From Halichoerus grypus (Eukaryota > Chordata > Mammalia > Carnivora > Phocidae), in assembly GCF_964656455.1 (NCBI RefSeq), contig NC_135724.1:11927414-11991413 (forward strand): 64,000 nucleotides of DNA. Direction: 5' to 3'. Position numbers and translations under genes: made by a program. Under the pieces are notes generated by a model. It made no database searches and was not told where the DNA came from. It saw only the letters and a list, made by a program, of their open reading frames with translations. Positions 13,787-25,550 of this stretch are shown in pieces (within the stretch, counting starts at the first letter, position 1; every line of letters starts with the position of its first letter).

Positions 13787-14016
13787 AAAAGATAGAAGTA
13801 GGGACGCCTGGGTGGCTCAGTCAGTTAAGCGTTTGCCTTTGGCTCAGGTCATGATACCAGGGTCCTGGGATCAAATTCTGCATCTCGGCTCCTTGCTCGG
13901 CAGGGAGCCTGATTCTCCCTCTGCCCGCTACTCCTCCTGCTCATGCACGCACTCTCTCTCTGACAAATACATAAAGTATTTAAATGTAAATAAATAAAAA
14001 ATAAAAGATAGATGTA
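13787..14016 (+). mobile_element. CanSINE, plus strand, with near-perfect 14-bp duplication
   Basis: The head GACGCCTGGGTGGCTCAGTC begins at about 13802, followed by the tRNA body, a CT-rich region and an (AAATAAAT)n tail to about 14002. The flanks AAAAGATAGAAGTA (13787-13800) and AAAAGATAGATGTA (14003-14016) differ at one base. The body has the older GGGTCCTGGGATC form and several private changes, so it is an intermediate-age copy. Confidence 0.93.
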
Positions 14017-14397
14017 ACATGTTCATCATGAAGATTTTTTAACTGAAATGTGAAAATGGGAAGAAAAGGTGGATGCTTTTATTGCTCACCAAGAGGGCCC
14101 ACAGATCAAAAGAAAAAAAGGAAGAGAGGCATTCACAAGTATCGACTGTATCCTATATCCAATGAGCAACTGATGAAATTGGGATAGATTATGTAATCAA
14201 TTCTTTTCACTCAACTTTTTTTCCTTCTGATTCAGTTTACCATTAAAAAATATAACATGTTAGTATAAAACTCATGGTATTAAACAGGTATCTTTTATTT
14301 TTTTTATTTTTTACAATATATTTAGAAACAGAGAGCATCAACTAGACTGATTTCAGCACTAGAATCATAGGGCAGGAACAATGTCTATATATCCTTT
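14017..14397. other. no feature seen
   Basis: AT-rich; ends in a T-rich tract that is the reversed poly(A) of the L1 end that follows. Confidence 0.4.
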
Positions 14398-15094
14398 TTT
14401 TTAAAAGGTTTTATTTAAGTCCAGTTAACATATGGTGTAATATTAGTTTCAGGTGTGCAATACAGTGATTCAACACTTCCATACATCACCCGGTGTTCAT
14501 CACAACACGTGCCCTCCTTAATCCCCATCACACAACATGTGCCCTCCTTAATCCCCATCACAAAATCAGTTTGTTCTCTATCATTAAGAGTCTGTTTCTT
14601 GGTTTGCCTCCCTCCGTCTTTTTTTCCCTTTTCCCATTTGTTTTTTCTTAAATTCCGCACATGAGTGAAATCATATGGTATTTGTCTTTCTCTGACTGAC
14701 TTATTTCACTTAGCATCGTACTCTCTAGCTCCATCCATGTCATTGCAAATGGCAAGATTTCATTCTTTTTGATGGCTGAGTCATATTCCATTGTGCATAT
14801 ATACACCACATCTTCTTTATCCATTCATCAGTTGATGGACACTTGGGCTCTTTACATAATTTGGCTGTTGTTGATAATGCTGCTATAAAAATTGGGGTGC
14901 ATGTACCCCTTTGCATGAGTATTTTTGTATCTTTTGGGTAAATACCCAGTAGTGCAATTGCTGGATCGCAGGGTAGCTCTATTTTTAACTTTTTGAGAAA
15001 ACTCCATACTGTTTTCCAGAGTGGCTGCACCAGTTTGCATTCCCATCAACAGTGTAGGACGGTTCCCCTTTCTCTACATCCTCACTGGCACTTT
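14398..15094 (-). mobile_element. L1 LINE 3' end, carnivore type, 5'-truncated, antisense
   Basis: Starts with a T tract and the reversed L1 3' UTR (GTCCAGTTAACATATGGTGT, AGGTGTGCAATACAGTGATT, CCGGTGTTCATCACAACACG). It runs into the reversed end of ORF2, where the minus frame 14740-15030 contains [14 protein letters not shown], a typical L1 ORF2 C-terminal motif. It is truncated near 15094. The 3' UTR contains a 30-bp tandem duplication (14503-14532 and 14533-14562). Confidence 0.92.
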
Positions 15095-16617
15095 TTACAG
15101 TCAAAACCACAAAAAAGGCTCAAACTTAAAGACCATTTACTCACACACACACAAACTCCCTTAATGGAAGCCTGCAAAACATAGGGTGGTGTTGATCTGT
15201 CTTCTATTTTTTCATGGTGGTACATAACACAGACCCCTGCTGACTTCATTTTCTGTTAAACCCCTCTATCAACGTATTTTTGCTAGTGTGTTGTGTCTAT
15301 CTTTATTCCTGCTCTCCCCACTTCCATTTTATTTTTTTTTTTCCACAGCAGAATGGACTTGAATAAAACTGCACTTTTTCAGAGTGTAGCAAGCGTTAGA
15401 AAATACTACAAAGCAGAGTTAAGGCAGAATTTCCTATGAATTACATTATCACTGAAGCAGGAGAAAGAGCTAAGTGGAGCACTGCCCAGTCTCATTCGTG
15501 TTTAAAGAATAGGAACCTCTCGCCCACCTGCCAGTGAAGTGGAAGGCAGGGAAAGTGCATATTAAAATAATATATTTCATAAAGATAGTTATTTAGAAGT
15601 ACCCATATCCCAAGCCTATTTATCGTAATATGGAAATAATTTCTGATAGAGGTATAAATGTCCACATATGCCCTATAATGTGCAGTCTATGAATTCAAAT
15701 CAGGCATTGCCAGAAAGATAGAGCTTTTTTAAACTCAGAGTGAAATGTAAGATTGTTTTCTTCCTGGTTTTTCATAGCAAAATTGCTTGAGGTAATACAA
15801 AACAGCATTTTATTTTCTAATTACATTTCTAGGAGAGCAGTCTCCAACTCATGACTTTGACCATTCCTCCCCGAGAGGGTTGTGCGGGAGAACTGGGTCC
15901 AGGATGGGACCTGCTCTCACCAAGGTGTCCACGTCCTGCAGCTATGTATGGATCTCCAACAAGCTCCTTTCTTTTAGACCTATTACTTCCATAATGGGAC
16001 TCATCACTTTCCTAAGCAGCCCTTGTAATTTTCAGCAAGGTCCTTTAACTCACTTAATGTGAAACATTTGTTCATGCCTAATTTGTCTGAGCCCGGCCAT
16101 GTTTGTGTTTTCCTTGAGTTGCACAAGGTTGACGGTGGGGGTAGAACTGCCTGCCTCCAGTGACTACATTTCTCACTGAATTACAGTAATTACCGGGGGT
16201 TGCATTTGGCTGCTGCTCTCCGCAGTGGCCCTCCACGACAAGGTTAACAAGCAGAAGGTAACTGAACATCAAAAGATAAGTGCCTCATCAGACACAAGCA
16301 ATTGTTGACAGTGTGATTTTTCCCTCACATAATTATGATAAGGTTCCATAATGGATTCAGCTGTAAAATGCCCTTGGAATTAAAATCCAGCATCCATAAT
16401 TAAGGGATCATTTTAATACAGTGGTAGTATTTTTCTGTGAGTCCTAATATTGAGATTATCCTCTGCATCTTTAAAATCTTGGATAACCCCATTTTTATGG
16501 AACCCTGATAAATCTCACCTTATTGTGAGACCAATTCAGACTCACATCTTACTCTCCTTGGATTGGTAGCTTTATTCAAAGTGAAAGAAAAACATTCTTT
16601 GGCTACAATTCAAAATG
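15095..16617. other. non-repetitive stretch, possible conserved block at 16080-16440
   Basis: No coding feature recognised. The segment from about 16080 to 16440 is repeat-free and dense in homeodomain-like core sites (TAATTA, ATAATTA), the kind of text often seen in conserved non-coding elements. This is an impression only and needs an alignment. Confidence 0.3.
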
Positions 16618-16846
16618 ATAACTTAATTCTTTTTTTTCTTTAAAGATTTCATTTATTTATTTGACAGAGAGAGACACAGTGAGAGAGGGAACACAAGCAG
16701 AGGGAGTGTGAGAGGGAGAAGCAGGCTCCCCACCGAGCAGGGAGCCCGACGCGGGGCTCCATCCCAGGACCCTGGGATCATGACCTGAGCTGAAGGCAGC
16801 CACTTAACCAACTGAGCCACCCACGCCCCAATAACTTAATTCTTTT
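16618..16846 (-). mobile_element. CanSINE, minus strand, perfect 16-bp duplication
   Basis: SINE at 16634-16830 in reverse orientation (T-rich tail left, head right) with ATAACTTAATTCTTTT at 16618-16633 and 16831-16846. The body has the CAGGACCCTGGGATCATG form and the GACAGAGAGAGACACAG tail variant of the older of the two abundant groups. The head is slightly shortened (CCACCCACGCCCC). Confidence 0.95.
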
Positions 16847-18240
16847 TAAAGATTTTTTTCTCCTAACTTGGGACATCAAAACTGATCTTATTGCCTGTGT
16901 ACTATCAACGAGACCATTTATTTTATTTTACTTTGTATTTATGTACGATTCAAATTAGTCCCTTCCTGTCTCTGCCTCTTGTATCTGTCAAGGCTAGAAG
17001 ACTGTTTTTTTTTTTCAACTCTAGCATTATGATGACCTTAAACTCTTAGTTGTGCAATTAGATTAGAAAACTAACCTTTAAATAATTTTTAGATTCGTGA
17101 CAAGTGCATAATAAGCAAGCAGACATTTGAGTTTTAGCATAATCTTCCTTTGAAGTTTCATTTTAAAACTGTACATATATTTTATCATTACACATATTTT
17201 AATGAAATATGATGTGGAATATATAAAATGTTCTTCCAGGGGAGAAAATTAACATATTTTTAATATGTATGCATCTGGTGCATACATATGGAAGATAGAT
17301 CACACACTTTATTTATATTACTAACTGTATACAGTCACATTGCATGATATTATTTCTATTTTAGAAACAAAATCTTGAGCTGAGAGTTTGAGTAAATGCC
17401 AACAGTAAATATGTTCCATAACTATTTCCCAAGCTTTTAAAAATCAACCTGATAAGTACTTTATTAAGGAACTGTGGTCTTGAAATATAATTTGATGATG
17501 GGTGGTCATTCATCCTAAAGAAATGACATTTTATAGAAAAATGACTTGAGAACTGATAGCATACGACCAAGCTCAGAGGGAAATTGTTTCACTTTCTACT
17601 TTGGAAATCAGGGAATGCAACTTTAATTTGCTTTTTTTTTTTTTTTTTTTGAGAATATGTGTGTATGTGTGTGTGTGATTTTCCTTAAGGGAGGATCATC
17701 ATAAAATTCAATAAAACAGTATTAAAAAAGATATTTCATTTCTCATGGGCTTCAAAGGAATTTCAGATGAAATATTTCAATGAAATTATCAGGTAAAATG
17801 ACATAGAACAGATTAAATTTCCACAAATGTATCAAATGAGTCATGAACTAATAAGAAATGAGCTAAAATAGATAGTTATAAGAAAAAAGAAGGAATAAAA
17901 ATAAAAATTAACCACGGAACAAAAAAAAAAAATCAACATATACCTGAACACAGTGGGGAGAGAGTCACTTATTTAAAATTTCCAGAAAACAGTCCCTGAC
18001 TTTTTTGTTTTATAGTTTAGCTAGTGACAAGCTCCCTTTGATAAGGACAGATAACTAAGTTGTTTGTTCTTTATAACTGCAATCTATATTTAGAGTCTTT
18101 TTGCTCTGATATACTGTGGAGGCGTAAACAACATTAGGGCTGAGGCTTGACCATTTTCATATACAAGACCAAATATCAGATTTCCATTTTACAAAAATAA
18201 AACCCTGCTGTCCTTTGTGTCATAATAAAGCCTCTAAAAT
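16847..18240. other. no feature seen
   Basis: AT-rich non-coding sequence with a T17 tract near 17632 followed by short TG runs. No gene or nameable repeat. Confidence 0.4.
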
Positions 18241-18470
18241 AGATTTTTTCTTTTTCCTTTTTTTTTTTAAAGATTTTATTTATTTATTTGACAGAGAGAG
18301 ACACAGCGAGAGAGGGAACACAGCAGGGGGAGTGGGGGAGGGAGAAGCAGGCTCTCCGCTGAGCAGGGAGCACGATGTGGGGCTCGATCCCAGGACCCTG
18401 GGACCATGACCTGAGCCGAAGGCAGATACCCAACGACTGAGCCACCCAGGCGCCCCAAGATTTTTTCTTT
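18241..18470 (-). mobile_element. CanSINE, minus strand, perfect 13-bp duplication
   Basis: SINE at 18254-18457 in reverse orientation, flanked by AGATTTTTTCTTT at 18241-18253 and 18458-18470. It belongs to the GACAGAGAGAGACACAGCG / GGACCCTGGGACC group. The tRNA-like part reads CAGATACCCAACGACTGAG, with a deletion relative to the usual GTCGCTTAACCAACTGAG. Confidence 0.95.
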
Positions 18471-18784
18471 AGCATAGATAAAAGCAGTTTAACTGTGTGT
18501 GTAATTTTGAATAACAATCTCAATGTAAAGCAGAAATAGCTTTGTGACTTAACATCACTTTGCTTTTGTTGAAATTTCTATCCTAAGGAATAAATACATT
18601 GTCTTCTGTGGAAGAATTTCACCATTAACATAGAAATCTTATAAAATGGGTCAGAATGAAAAAAAAAACAGTATTACAATTCAAGCAAAATGGGCTGCAA
18701 ACCAAAGAGCAATGTTGTGATTTTTTAAGAGTTATTTCCATTAATCTATCCTTTTACTAAAATTTATGAAGTAAAATCATTAAA

Positions 18785-19010
18785 GGAGCACCTGGGTGGC
18801 TCAGTCAGTAAAGTGTCAGAATCTTGGTTTCAGCTTAGGTCATGATCTCAGGATCATGGAATCCAGTCCTGTGGACGCTCCTCACTCAGCACAGAGTCTG
18901 CTTGAGATTCTCTTTCTCCCTTTCCCACTGTCCCTCCCATACCCCCCAACTTGATGCTCTCTCTCTCTCTCTAATAAATAAATAAATGAATAAATAAAAT
19001 ATTAAAAATT
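18785..19010 (+). mobile_element. CanSINE, old copy, plus strand
   Basis: The head GGAGCACCTGGGTGGCTCAG begins near 18785; a diverged body (TCATGATCTCAGGATCATGG), a CT run and an AAATAAAT tail follow. The flanks (AAAATCATTAAA before, AAAATATTAAAA after) are only roughly similar, consistent with greater age. Confidence 0.88.
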
Positions 19011-19227
19011 AGAATATCGTTATAGATAGAATCAAAATAATAAAGTTTATATATGCAAAATGAATATTTATCATTAACTTACCTACGTGGTAATAGATAT
19101 TGACAAATATTTGAGTGAATATCGGTCAAGTCATTGAATTGTGAAGATTCTGTAACAATTTTATCTCTGATAAGCCACATGGAATAAAAATCAAGGACTT
19201 AGTACGTTCCGGAACTTTTTAAACATA

Positions 19228-19400
19228 TGTCACTTATTTCTCAAAATCATCCTGTTAAACAGATATTTCTTTCTTAATTATGTGCAAGAGCACGTGGCCC
19301 AGAAAGGTTAAATAACAGGCACTATATCCCAAGCATTGTAACTGGAAACTTGAAGATTTCGCCCCAGGTCTATCTGGACTAACAGCATGTGTTACGTCCG
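19228..19400 (+). mobile_element. MIR SINE fragment, probable
   Basis: Order of motifs matches the core of the ancient mammalian-wide repeat: CACTTATTTCTCAAAATCATCCTGTTAAACAGATA, then CACGTGGCCCAGAAAGGTTAAATAA. Strongly diverged, so the assignment is moderate. (Longest motif is given here only by its parts: CTCAAAATCATCCTG and GAAAGGTTAAATAAC.). Confidence 0.45.
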
Positions 19401-19469
19401 CTCTCAAACATTTTGAGGATAAGCGTAATTTAGTAATGAATAGGTGTTTTCTTAGGAGAAAAGATAAGC

Positions 19470-19795
19470 CTCTAAAACATTATACTCAGTGAAAGAAACC
19501 AGACACAAAACAGTCACATATTATATGACTGCATTTACATGAAATATCTATAATAGATGAATCCGTAGAGACAGAAACACAGGTTAGTGGTCTCTGTGGT
19601 TTGGGGTGTAGGGGAATGAGGAGAAACTACTTAATGGGTTCAGGGTCTTACTGGGGAGGGACAGAAATGTTTTGGAACTAGAGAGAGATTGTAGCTACAC
19701 AGCACTGAAAATGTACTAAATGCTGCTTAATTGTTACTTTAAAATGGTTAACTTCATGTTGTGTAAATTTTATCTTAATAAATTACTTTTAAAAA
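19470..19795 (+). mobile_element. L1M-type LINE 3' end, sense
   Basis: Typical L1 3' terminal text: ACTCAGTGAAAGAAACCAGA, ATGACTGCATTTACATGAAA, AGACAGAAACACAGGTTAGT, and the end TTTTATCTTAATAAATTAC with an A-rich finish near 19795. Old and 5'-truncated. Confidence 0.8.
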
Positions 19796-22700
19796 AGAAA
19801 ATACAACATGACAGAGCACATTAGAATCCAGTTCTACAATTATAACAGTTAATTCACTCAAATAAATATAACCCTGCCTCCTTCTGCACACGCACATTCC
19901 CAAAGTTAATATCAACATTAAGCTTTTTCATAATAAAGCAAATACTAATGGAGGATAAACACAGGCCCCTAGGCTGTTCTGAGCATAGGAACTCTACATG
20001 TGACTCACTGTGAATTGTATCTGCAGCACAAAACCTGGCAGAACACTCTAGCAGAGTTTGGAGAATTCACTTTTGAAACTCAAAATCAACATAAATTATT
20101 AATTTTTACAAAGACAACATATACATTTCACAGTTTTGCCAAAGATTTTAGCTATGATGGCTCAACGGCATATTGCTAAGCTTAACTCAAGATACAGTCT
20201 CCGTACTTCGAAGATAGGAGAAGAGAGGGTAAATTGGATTAAAATTTGAAATATAGCTCTTTGATGAAACTTGAATTCTTTGGCACCATCTATCACATAA
20301 TAGGCCATTTTATTACTACACATGGGTTATTTACACTATAGTTTATCTCAGTCAATGATGCCTTTTTATTTTAAATAGCCCTATAAACATCAAACTATTC
20401 TGTTACATATAATCAGCTACACTTTGCTGCTTGATTAAAAACGAGATTTCATCTTTCATTGGATGACACTTTAATGAAGAAAAAGAGAACGTTGCTGTCC
20501 ATTAGAAAATGCAGGTAACAAATAGTTCTTACAGATGCCAAGCCTTGGTAAAATATGAGCAGTCAGGAAAAATTCCAAATGAAGAAGAGCATTACTCCAC
20601 TATCTTATGGGATTCTGCAGAATACAATTAGTCGTGTTTATGGCTTTTATTGGACACAAGCAATAAAAGAATTATAATCCCTCTGACCTCCTGTCAGACA
20701 GCTTTTATTCTTTGAGCAATTTTGTCATCTCTGGCATTGGAACTCCAAGTATGAACCAAGTACAAAACATAAACCCATCAATGACTGCATCCTGAAAACC
20801 AAAAGATCCCACAGATTTTAACCTGGAACAAATTTGACCTGTTTTATGAAATTAACTAAATGAGAACAGGGTGATCCATTCAAGGTAGAATAAACAAAAT
20901 GGAAAAATAAAATGCCCCTTCTCCAAATACACTCAAATATATTCAGAAATCACTTTCCATCAAACACAACTTATTTATACACAGGGTGCTGCCTGCCTTC
21001 CTAAGCCAGAAATGATTTAGAGAACAGGTCGTCATGGGGAATAAGCCAAAGTCCTCCCTCTCCCGACATTCCCTGTTCCTTTCTGGCTTCTCTCTCTTCT
21101 TCCTGGTCTCCTTTGCTTTCAGCCATCCGCCAGCCAATCTGTTTTGAACTTTTGAGATTGTCTGATGTTTCAGCAGGGTGGTTTTTAAACAGAACTTTCA
21201 AATCTTAGCTATATACCAACTTTAAAGGTCAATGTAAAAATAATTTAAAGTATGAAGTTTTAAAAAGGGGTAAAAAAATTCCCCAATTCTGCTCAGTCGT
21301 CTCTGCAATAGTGCAAAAACATCTAATAAATAGCAAAACCTGGGAAAGGTCAAAATGGAAATTATTAATAAATGCTAAATAACCCAGAGCCAGTGCCAGC
21401 AATACATAAAATGATGAAATACCAATTTAAAACCACCATGTGAAGCAAAAAAATCTTTATATTTAATTGAAAATGTCCATAAGAGGAAGAAATAAAACAA
21501 ATTTTCTAAGCTACAGCTTTGCAAGCCTTGATTACTAGATTGCTGTCAGGAATACCATTTATGCTTAGGAACTTGCAATGCTTAAAGGGTTTTTATCTTT
21601 CATAGATTGCTGTATATACCTCATTAAAATAAATGAACTAATTCATCAGGTGACCTAGAATTTTTGCAAAATTTAGCTAATAAATGAGAAATGAAAGAGT
21701 AATTTATAAAAAGATCTTGGAAATCTTTGTCTCTAACTCCAAACTAGTGGACGCTGGTTGCTCTCTGACTCAAGGTCATGAACACCGTCTACATAGTCTA
21801 GCTGTATTTATAGGTTTCTTCAAAGTCATGCAAAAACTTAAAATTTATTATCTGATGCAATGCTAAGCTTCAGATGGTTTCTAGAGCTTTTTTACATATT
21901 GTGTCTATAATAACCTTAGAAAATGCTTATGCTTACGTTTTTTACTAAAAATATCTACTTGTGTACTTACTTATCATTAGTATTTAGTAATCTGGTATAC
22001 TATTACTATTTACTCTATCATTTCTGTTTGTGTTTGTATTTGAAAATAGCTTAATAAACTAAATCAGAATGTGACTATGGGTTATTTTTGTTATTTAAAA
22101 AGATACCTCAAATTGAATGTAGATGGTTCATGACATATATATATATTGTGTATATATACGCAATATATATAATAATCTTGTTAGAGTTGCTTTACTCAAA
22201 CTACTATATTTTCTATTTTCTGATTTTTCAGACTCCCTTTATTTATTTCATTCTTTGTTCTTCCTGAAATATTTTAATTTGTTGGGTGAATTATAAAAAT
22301 CTCACCAAGACAGATAAAGCTCAGATGCCTGGAGAATAAATGAACTTCCCTATATTATAAACAGTAAATTAGATAACTGTAAAATCATAAAAAATGTCCA
22401 TGGCCTGCACACACAATGGTAAGTGGCAGACTATGAAAGTGTCTTCATAACTTTTAACTAAAATTTTTTTTTGGACCCATTTTATTGTTGTTCTCTTCAA
22501 GCATGACTACTGAAATGAGATCTGGAAGGGATAGTATTTCAAGAAAACCCAGAGTTTTAATGATGAATGTTTTAAATAACAAGGATAAGAAGATTTATTG
22601 TGATTACATTTAAACATTTTCCACAGTGGGTACCCTTGGGGGAAATCTGCATTCTACGTAGTAATTAAAATGCCGCACATGTTATAATGAATAAAACAAT

Positions 22701-22945
22701 GTAGAAATATCTCTTGGTTGTATAGTTGTAGCATCTATTTAGTGGTACAAAAATCTGTGAAAAAATAGGGTTAATCATTAAGTGCTGATTCACAATTTAC
22801 AAAAGTGGTATATAGGATGATGAATAAAGTAAAAATAAAATGAATCAGCAATAATAATATAATCAGTAATAATATAGTAATGACATCCTACTTTCCCATC
22901 CCTAGAGACTATGAGAATACTATAAGCATTTTTTAAATTATAAAA
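19796..22945. other. repeat-poor stretch, possible conserved block at 20390-20740
   Basis: No coding feature recognised. 20390-20740 is repeat-free and has the even, low-CpG texture of conserved non-coding DNA, with several TTTATTG/CAATAAA-like sites. A (TA)n patch lies at 22135-22175. Openings at 20943-21201 on the minus strand overlap each other in two frames and look like chance. Confidence 0.35.
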
Positions 22946-23265
22946 GTAATATAGCATATAATGTATTATACATTATATGTTAAAAAGAAGAAGATAGTAG
23001 GAAGGGAAAAATGAAGGGGGGGAAATCAGAGGGGGAGACGAAACAGGAGAGACTATGGACTCTGAGAAACAAACTGAGGGTTCTAGAGGGGAGGGGGGTG
23101 GGAGGTTGGGTTAGCCTGGTGATGGGTATTAAAGAGGGCACGTATTGAATGGAGCACTGGGTGTTATACGCAAACAATGAATCATGGAATACTACATCAA
23201 AAACTAATGATGTAATGTATGGTGATTAATTCAACATAATAAAACAAAAAAAATGTAATATAGCA
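22946..23265 (+). mobile_element. L1 LINE 3' end, carnivore type, sense, with candidate 11-bp duplication
   Basis: A short 5'-truncated insertion containing only 3' UTR: GACTATGGACTCTGAGAAAC, GGTGATGGGTATTAAAGAGG, GGAGCACTGGGTGTTATACG, AACTAATGATGTAATGTATG, then an A-rich end at 23241-23253. GTAATATAGCA occurs at 22946-22956 and 23255-23265 and is the likely target-site duplication. Confidence 0.9.
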
Positions 23266-23343
23266 CTATTACAAGTTTGCAAAATAGTTTTAAAGGAAAT
23301 TTTTTAAAAAATCAGTATCTAGAACAGTGCCTGGTAGGCAACG

Positions 23344-23560
23344 AACACAGATTTTTTTTTTTTTAAGATTTTATTTATTTATTTGACAGAGAGAGAGACA
23401 GCAAGAGAGGGAACACAAGCAGGGGGAGTGGGACAGGGAGAAGCAGGCTTCCCGCGGAGCAGGGAGCGCGATGCGGGGCTCGATCCCAGGACCCTGAGAT
23501 CATGACCTGAGCTGAAGGTAGTTGCTTAACCAACTGAGCCACACAGGCGCCCCCAACACA
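23344..23560 (-). mobile_element. CanSINE, minus strand
   Basis: SINE at about 23350-23554 with T tract on the left and the complement of GGGCGCCTGTGTGGCTCAG on the right. Group with GACAGAGAGAGAGACAGC and CAGGACCCTGAGATCATG. The flanks share AACACA only (23344-23349 and 23555-23560), a short or eroded duplication. Confidence 0.93.
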
Positions 23561-23706
23561 TATATTTGTTTGTTGTTGATCCAGGTGAATTATTTGAACA
23601 AAACTATATTTCAGATCGAAATTTTTCAGTATTGAAACCAGGCCATATAAAAGTTCCAACATATCATATATTACTTATGGGATGGAAAAGGTAATGTAGT
23701 TGAGTT

Positions 23707-23934
23707 AAAAACAATTCTCAAGGGCGCCTGGGTGGCTCAGTCATTAAGCGCCTGCCTTCGGCTCAGGTCATGATCCCAGGGTCCTGGGATCGAGTCCCAC
23801 ATCGGGCTCCCTGCTCCGCAGGAGGCCTGCTTCTCCCTCTCCCACTCCCCCTGCTTGTGTTCCCTCTCTCGCTCTCTCTCTCTGTCAAATAAATAAATAA
23901 AATCTTTAAAAAAAAAAAAAAAACAATTCTCAAG
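23707..23934 (+). mobile_element. CanSINE, plus strand, perfect 16-bp duplication
   Basis: SINE at 23723-23918, head GGCGCCTGGGTGGCTCAGTC, body CATGATCCCAGGGTCCTGGG, tail AAATAAATAAATAAAATC plus poly(A). AAAAACAATTCTCAAG is exact at 23707-23722 and 23919-23934. It lies about 150 bases from the previous SINE in opposite orientation, so the two could pair as an inverted repeat. Confidence 0.96.
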
Positions 23935-24108
23935 AGACCAAATGCAATTTGGGTTCACATACATAGTATTTTAAGAACTAGTAGTAAATTGTAATACCTT
24001 TATGGGAAAACATATGGAATGACTGAGAGCTCATTTATGTTAAGCATTATTTAAGTATGTATAAATATGATTTTTTTGGTGGATCTCTTAAAGGAAGTCA
24101 TTAATAAA

Positions 24109-24247
24109 CCAATTGTGGGGGCATCTGGTTGGTTCAGTCAGTCAGTAGAGCATGTGACTCTTGATCTCCGGGTGGTGAGTTCAAGCCCCACATTGGGTGC
24201 AGAGCCTACTAAAAAAAAAAAAAAAAAACCAAAAAAACCCAATTGTG
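24109..24247 (+). mobile_element. tail-less tRNA-Lys-type SINE with 9-bp duplication
   Basis: Only about 120 bases: a head GGGGCATCTGGTTGGTTCAG, a tRNA-like stretch with TCTTGATCTCCGGGTGGTGA and GTTCAAGCCCCACATTGGGT, then directly AGAGCCTACT and a poly(A) run. The CT-rich region found in all other copies is missing. CCAATTGTG flanks it at 24109-24117 and 24239-24247. It looks like a distinct carnivore tRNA-Lys SINE subfamily that ends right after the tRNA-related part. Confidence 0.88.
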
Positions 24248-25338
24248 AATATTACTACACTTAGAAATCTGTTAGAAAAAAATCTGAAATTTATTCATCA
24301 TGTTTTATAGCGTAATTTGGTATAAACAGGCTTGCCTAAAACTAGCATGTAAACATAAAGTCATGTAAGTGATTTGGAATTATCTTTCAAATTACATGTA
24401 ATGTCTAAAGCAATTAAAAACTAATGAAACTATGAGTGTGTTTATGCCAATTCATAGTTGATGAGAATATATTTGAAGGCTCTAGCAGGAGATTGTGGTT
24501 GTCAAGTCCAATGACTGAAGAATAGAGCTTGTTTATTGAGAAAGCTTTCCTTGCTCTTGACCTCCTGAAGCAACGAAGGGAGAAGGAGACAGACACCTTC
24601 ACACTTGATCAGCCAGCCAAATCAATCTTGGAAATCAGTGGAGTGTTAGCCATACTGCCTTTAGCCCAAAGTTAAGGAGATGTTGCAGAAATGCCATGTT
24701 TTGGTCAGGCAGTATTTTATTTAGTATGTGAGACCAAACGGGTTGAGTGTGGAAGGTGTGAATTCCGCTTTCTTCAGGTCCCTTTCTTGCTGGGAGGGGC
24801 ACGATATATAGAAGGGTATTATACACATGGAGGAAACAAAGAATCCAGTAAATGTGATAAAGCTACCTGAAGTAGAAGTATATTCTTTGTGATCTGTCTA
24901 GTGGTGGTTTTAGTGACAAAGGAGAAGAAGTTCATCTTTAGATACTGGGAAATTTAGAAGCTTGCTATGCCTTTTCTTGGAGAATTCAACAAAGAGAATT
25001 AAAAAGACAATATAGATAAAGGGAACTGTAGAAGAGGGAGGCAGAATACGACAAAATCTAGAGGTAAATGAAGGGACATAAAAGCATAGTTAAGGAAAAA
25101 AATGTTAACATACTGTATTTCAAAGAATGGCTAATTTTTAAATTGTCGATGGAACCAATGATATAACTCCATAATGTAATTTTGGCTCTAATTGTTATAA
25201 TTTACACAAAATTACTTAATCAAATCTTTTTAATCTCTATATTTTGCATTACAACTTTTGATAATGGCTATCGTGGGATATGATTTGGTGTGTGTGTACA
25301 CATATATCAAAATAATACTTTTGAATTTCGTGATAAAA
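24248..25338. other. no feature seen
   Basis: No gene or nameable repeat. The interval 24460-24850 is somewhat GC-richer than its surroundings and could be an ancient element. Confidence 0.35.
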
Positions 25339-25550
25339 ACTATCATTAGGGGTACCTGGGTGGCTCAATCGGTTAAGTGTCTGCCTTCGGCTCAGGTCAT
25401 GATCTCAGGGTCCTGGGATCGAGCCCCATGTGGGGCTCTCTGCTCAGCGGGGAGTCTGCTTCTCCCTCTCCCTCTGTGCTTTTTTTTCCCTCTCTCTCTC
25501 TCTCTCAAATAAATAAATAAATAAATATTTTTTAAAAAAGACTACCATTA
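25339..25550 (+). mobile_element. CanSINE, plus strand, imperfect 10-bp duplication
   Basis: SINE at 25349-25540: head GGGGTACCTGGGTGGCTCAA, body CTCAGGGTCCTGGGATCGAG, CT run and (AAAT)n tail. ACTATCATTA (25339-25348) and ACTACCATTA (25541-25550) differ at one base. Confidence 0.94.

Noticed and set aside
13801..13880. tRNA gene with A- and B-box-like sequences
   Set aside because: The tRNA-like text is the head of a CanSINE, as in all the other copies. No intact tRNA fold with a proper acceptor stem is present.
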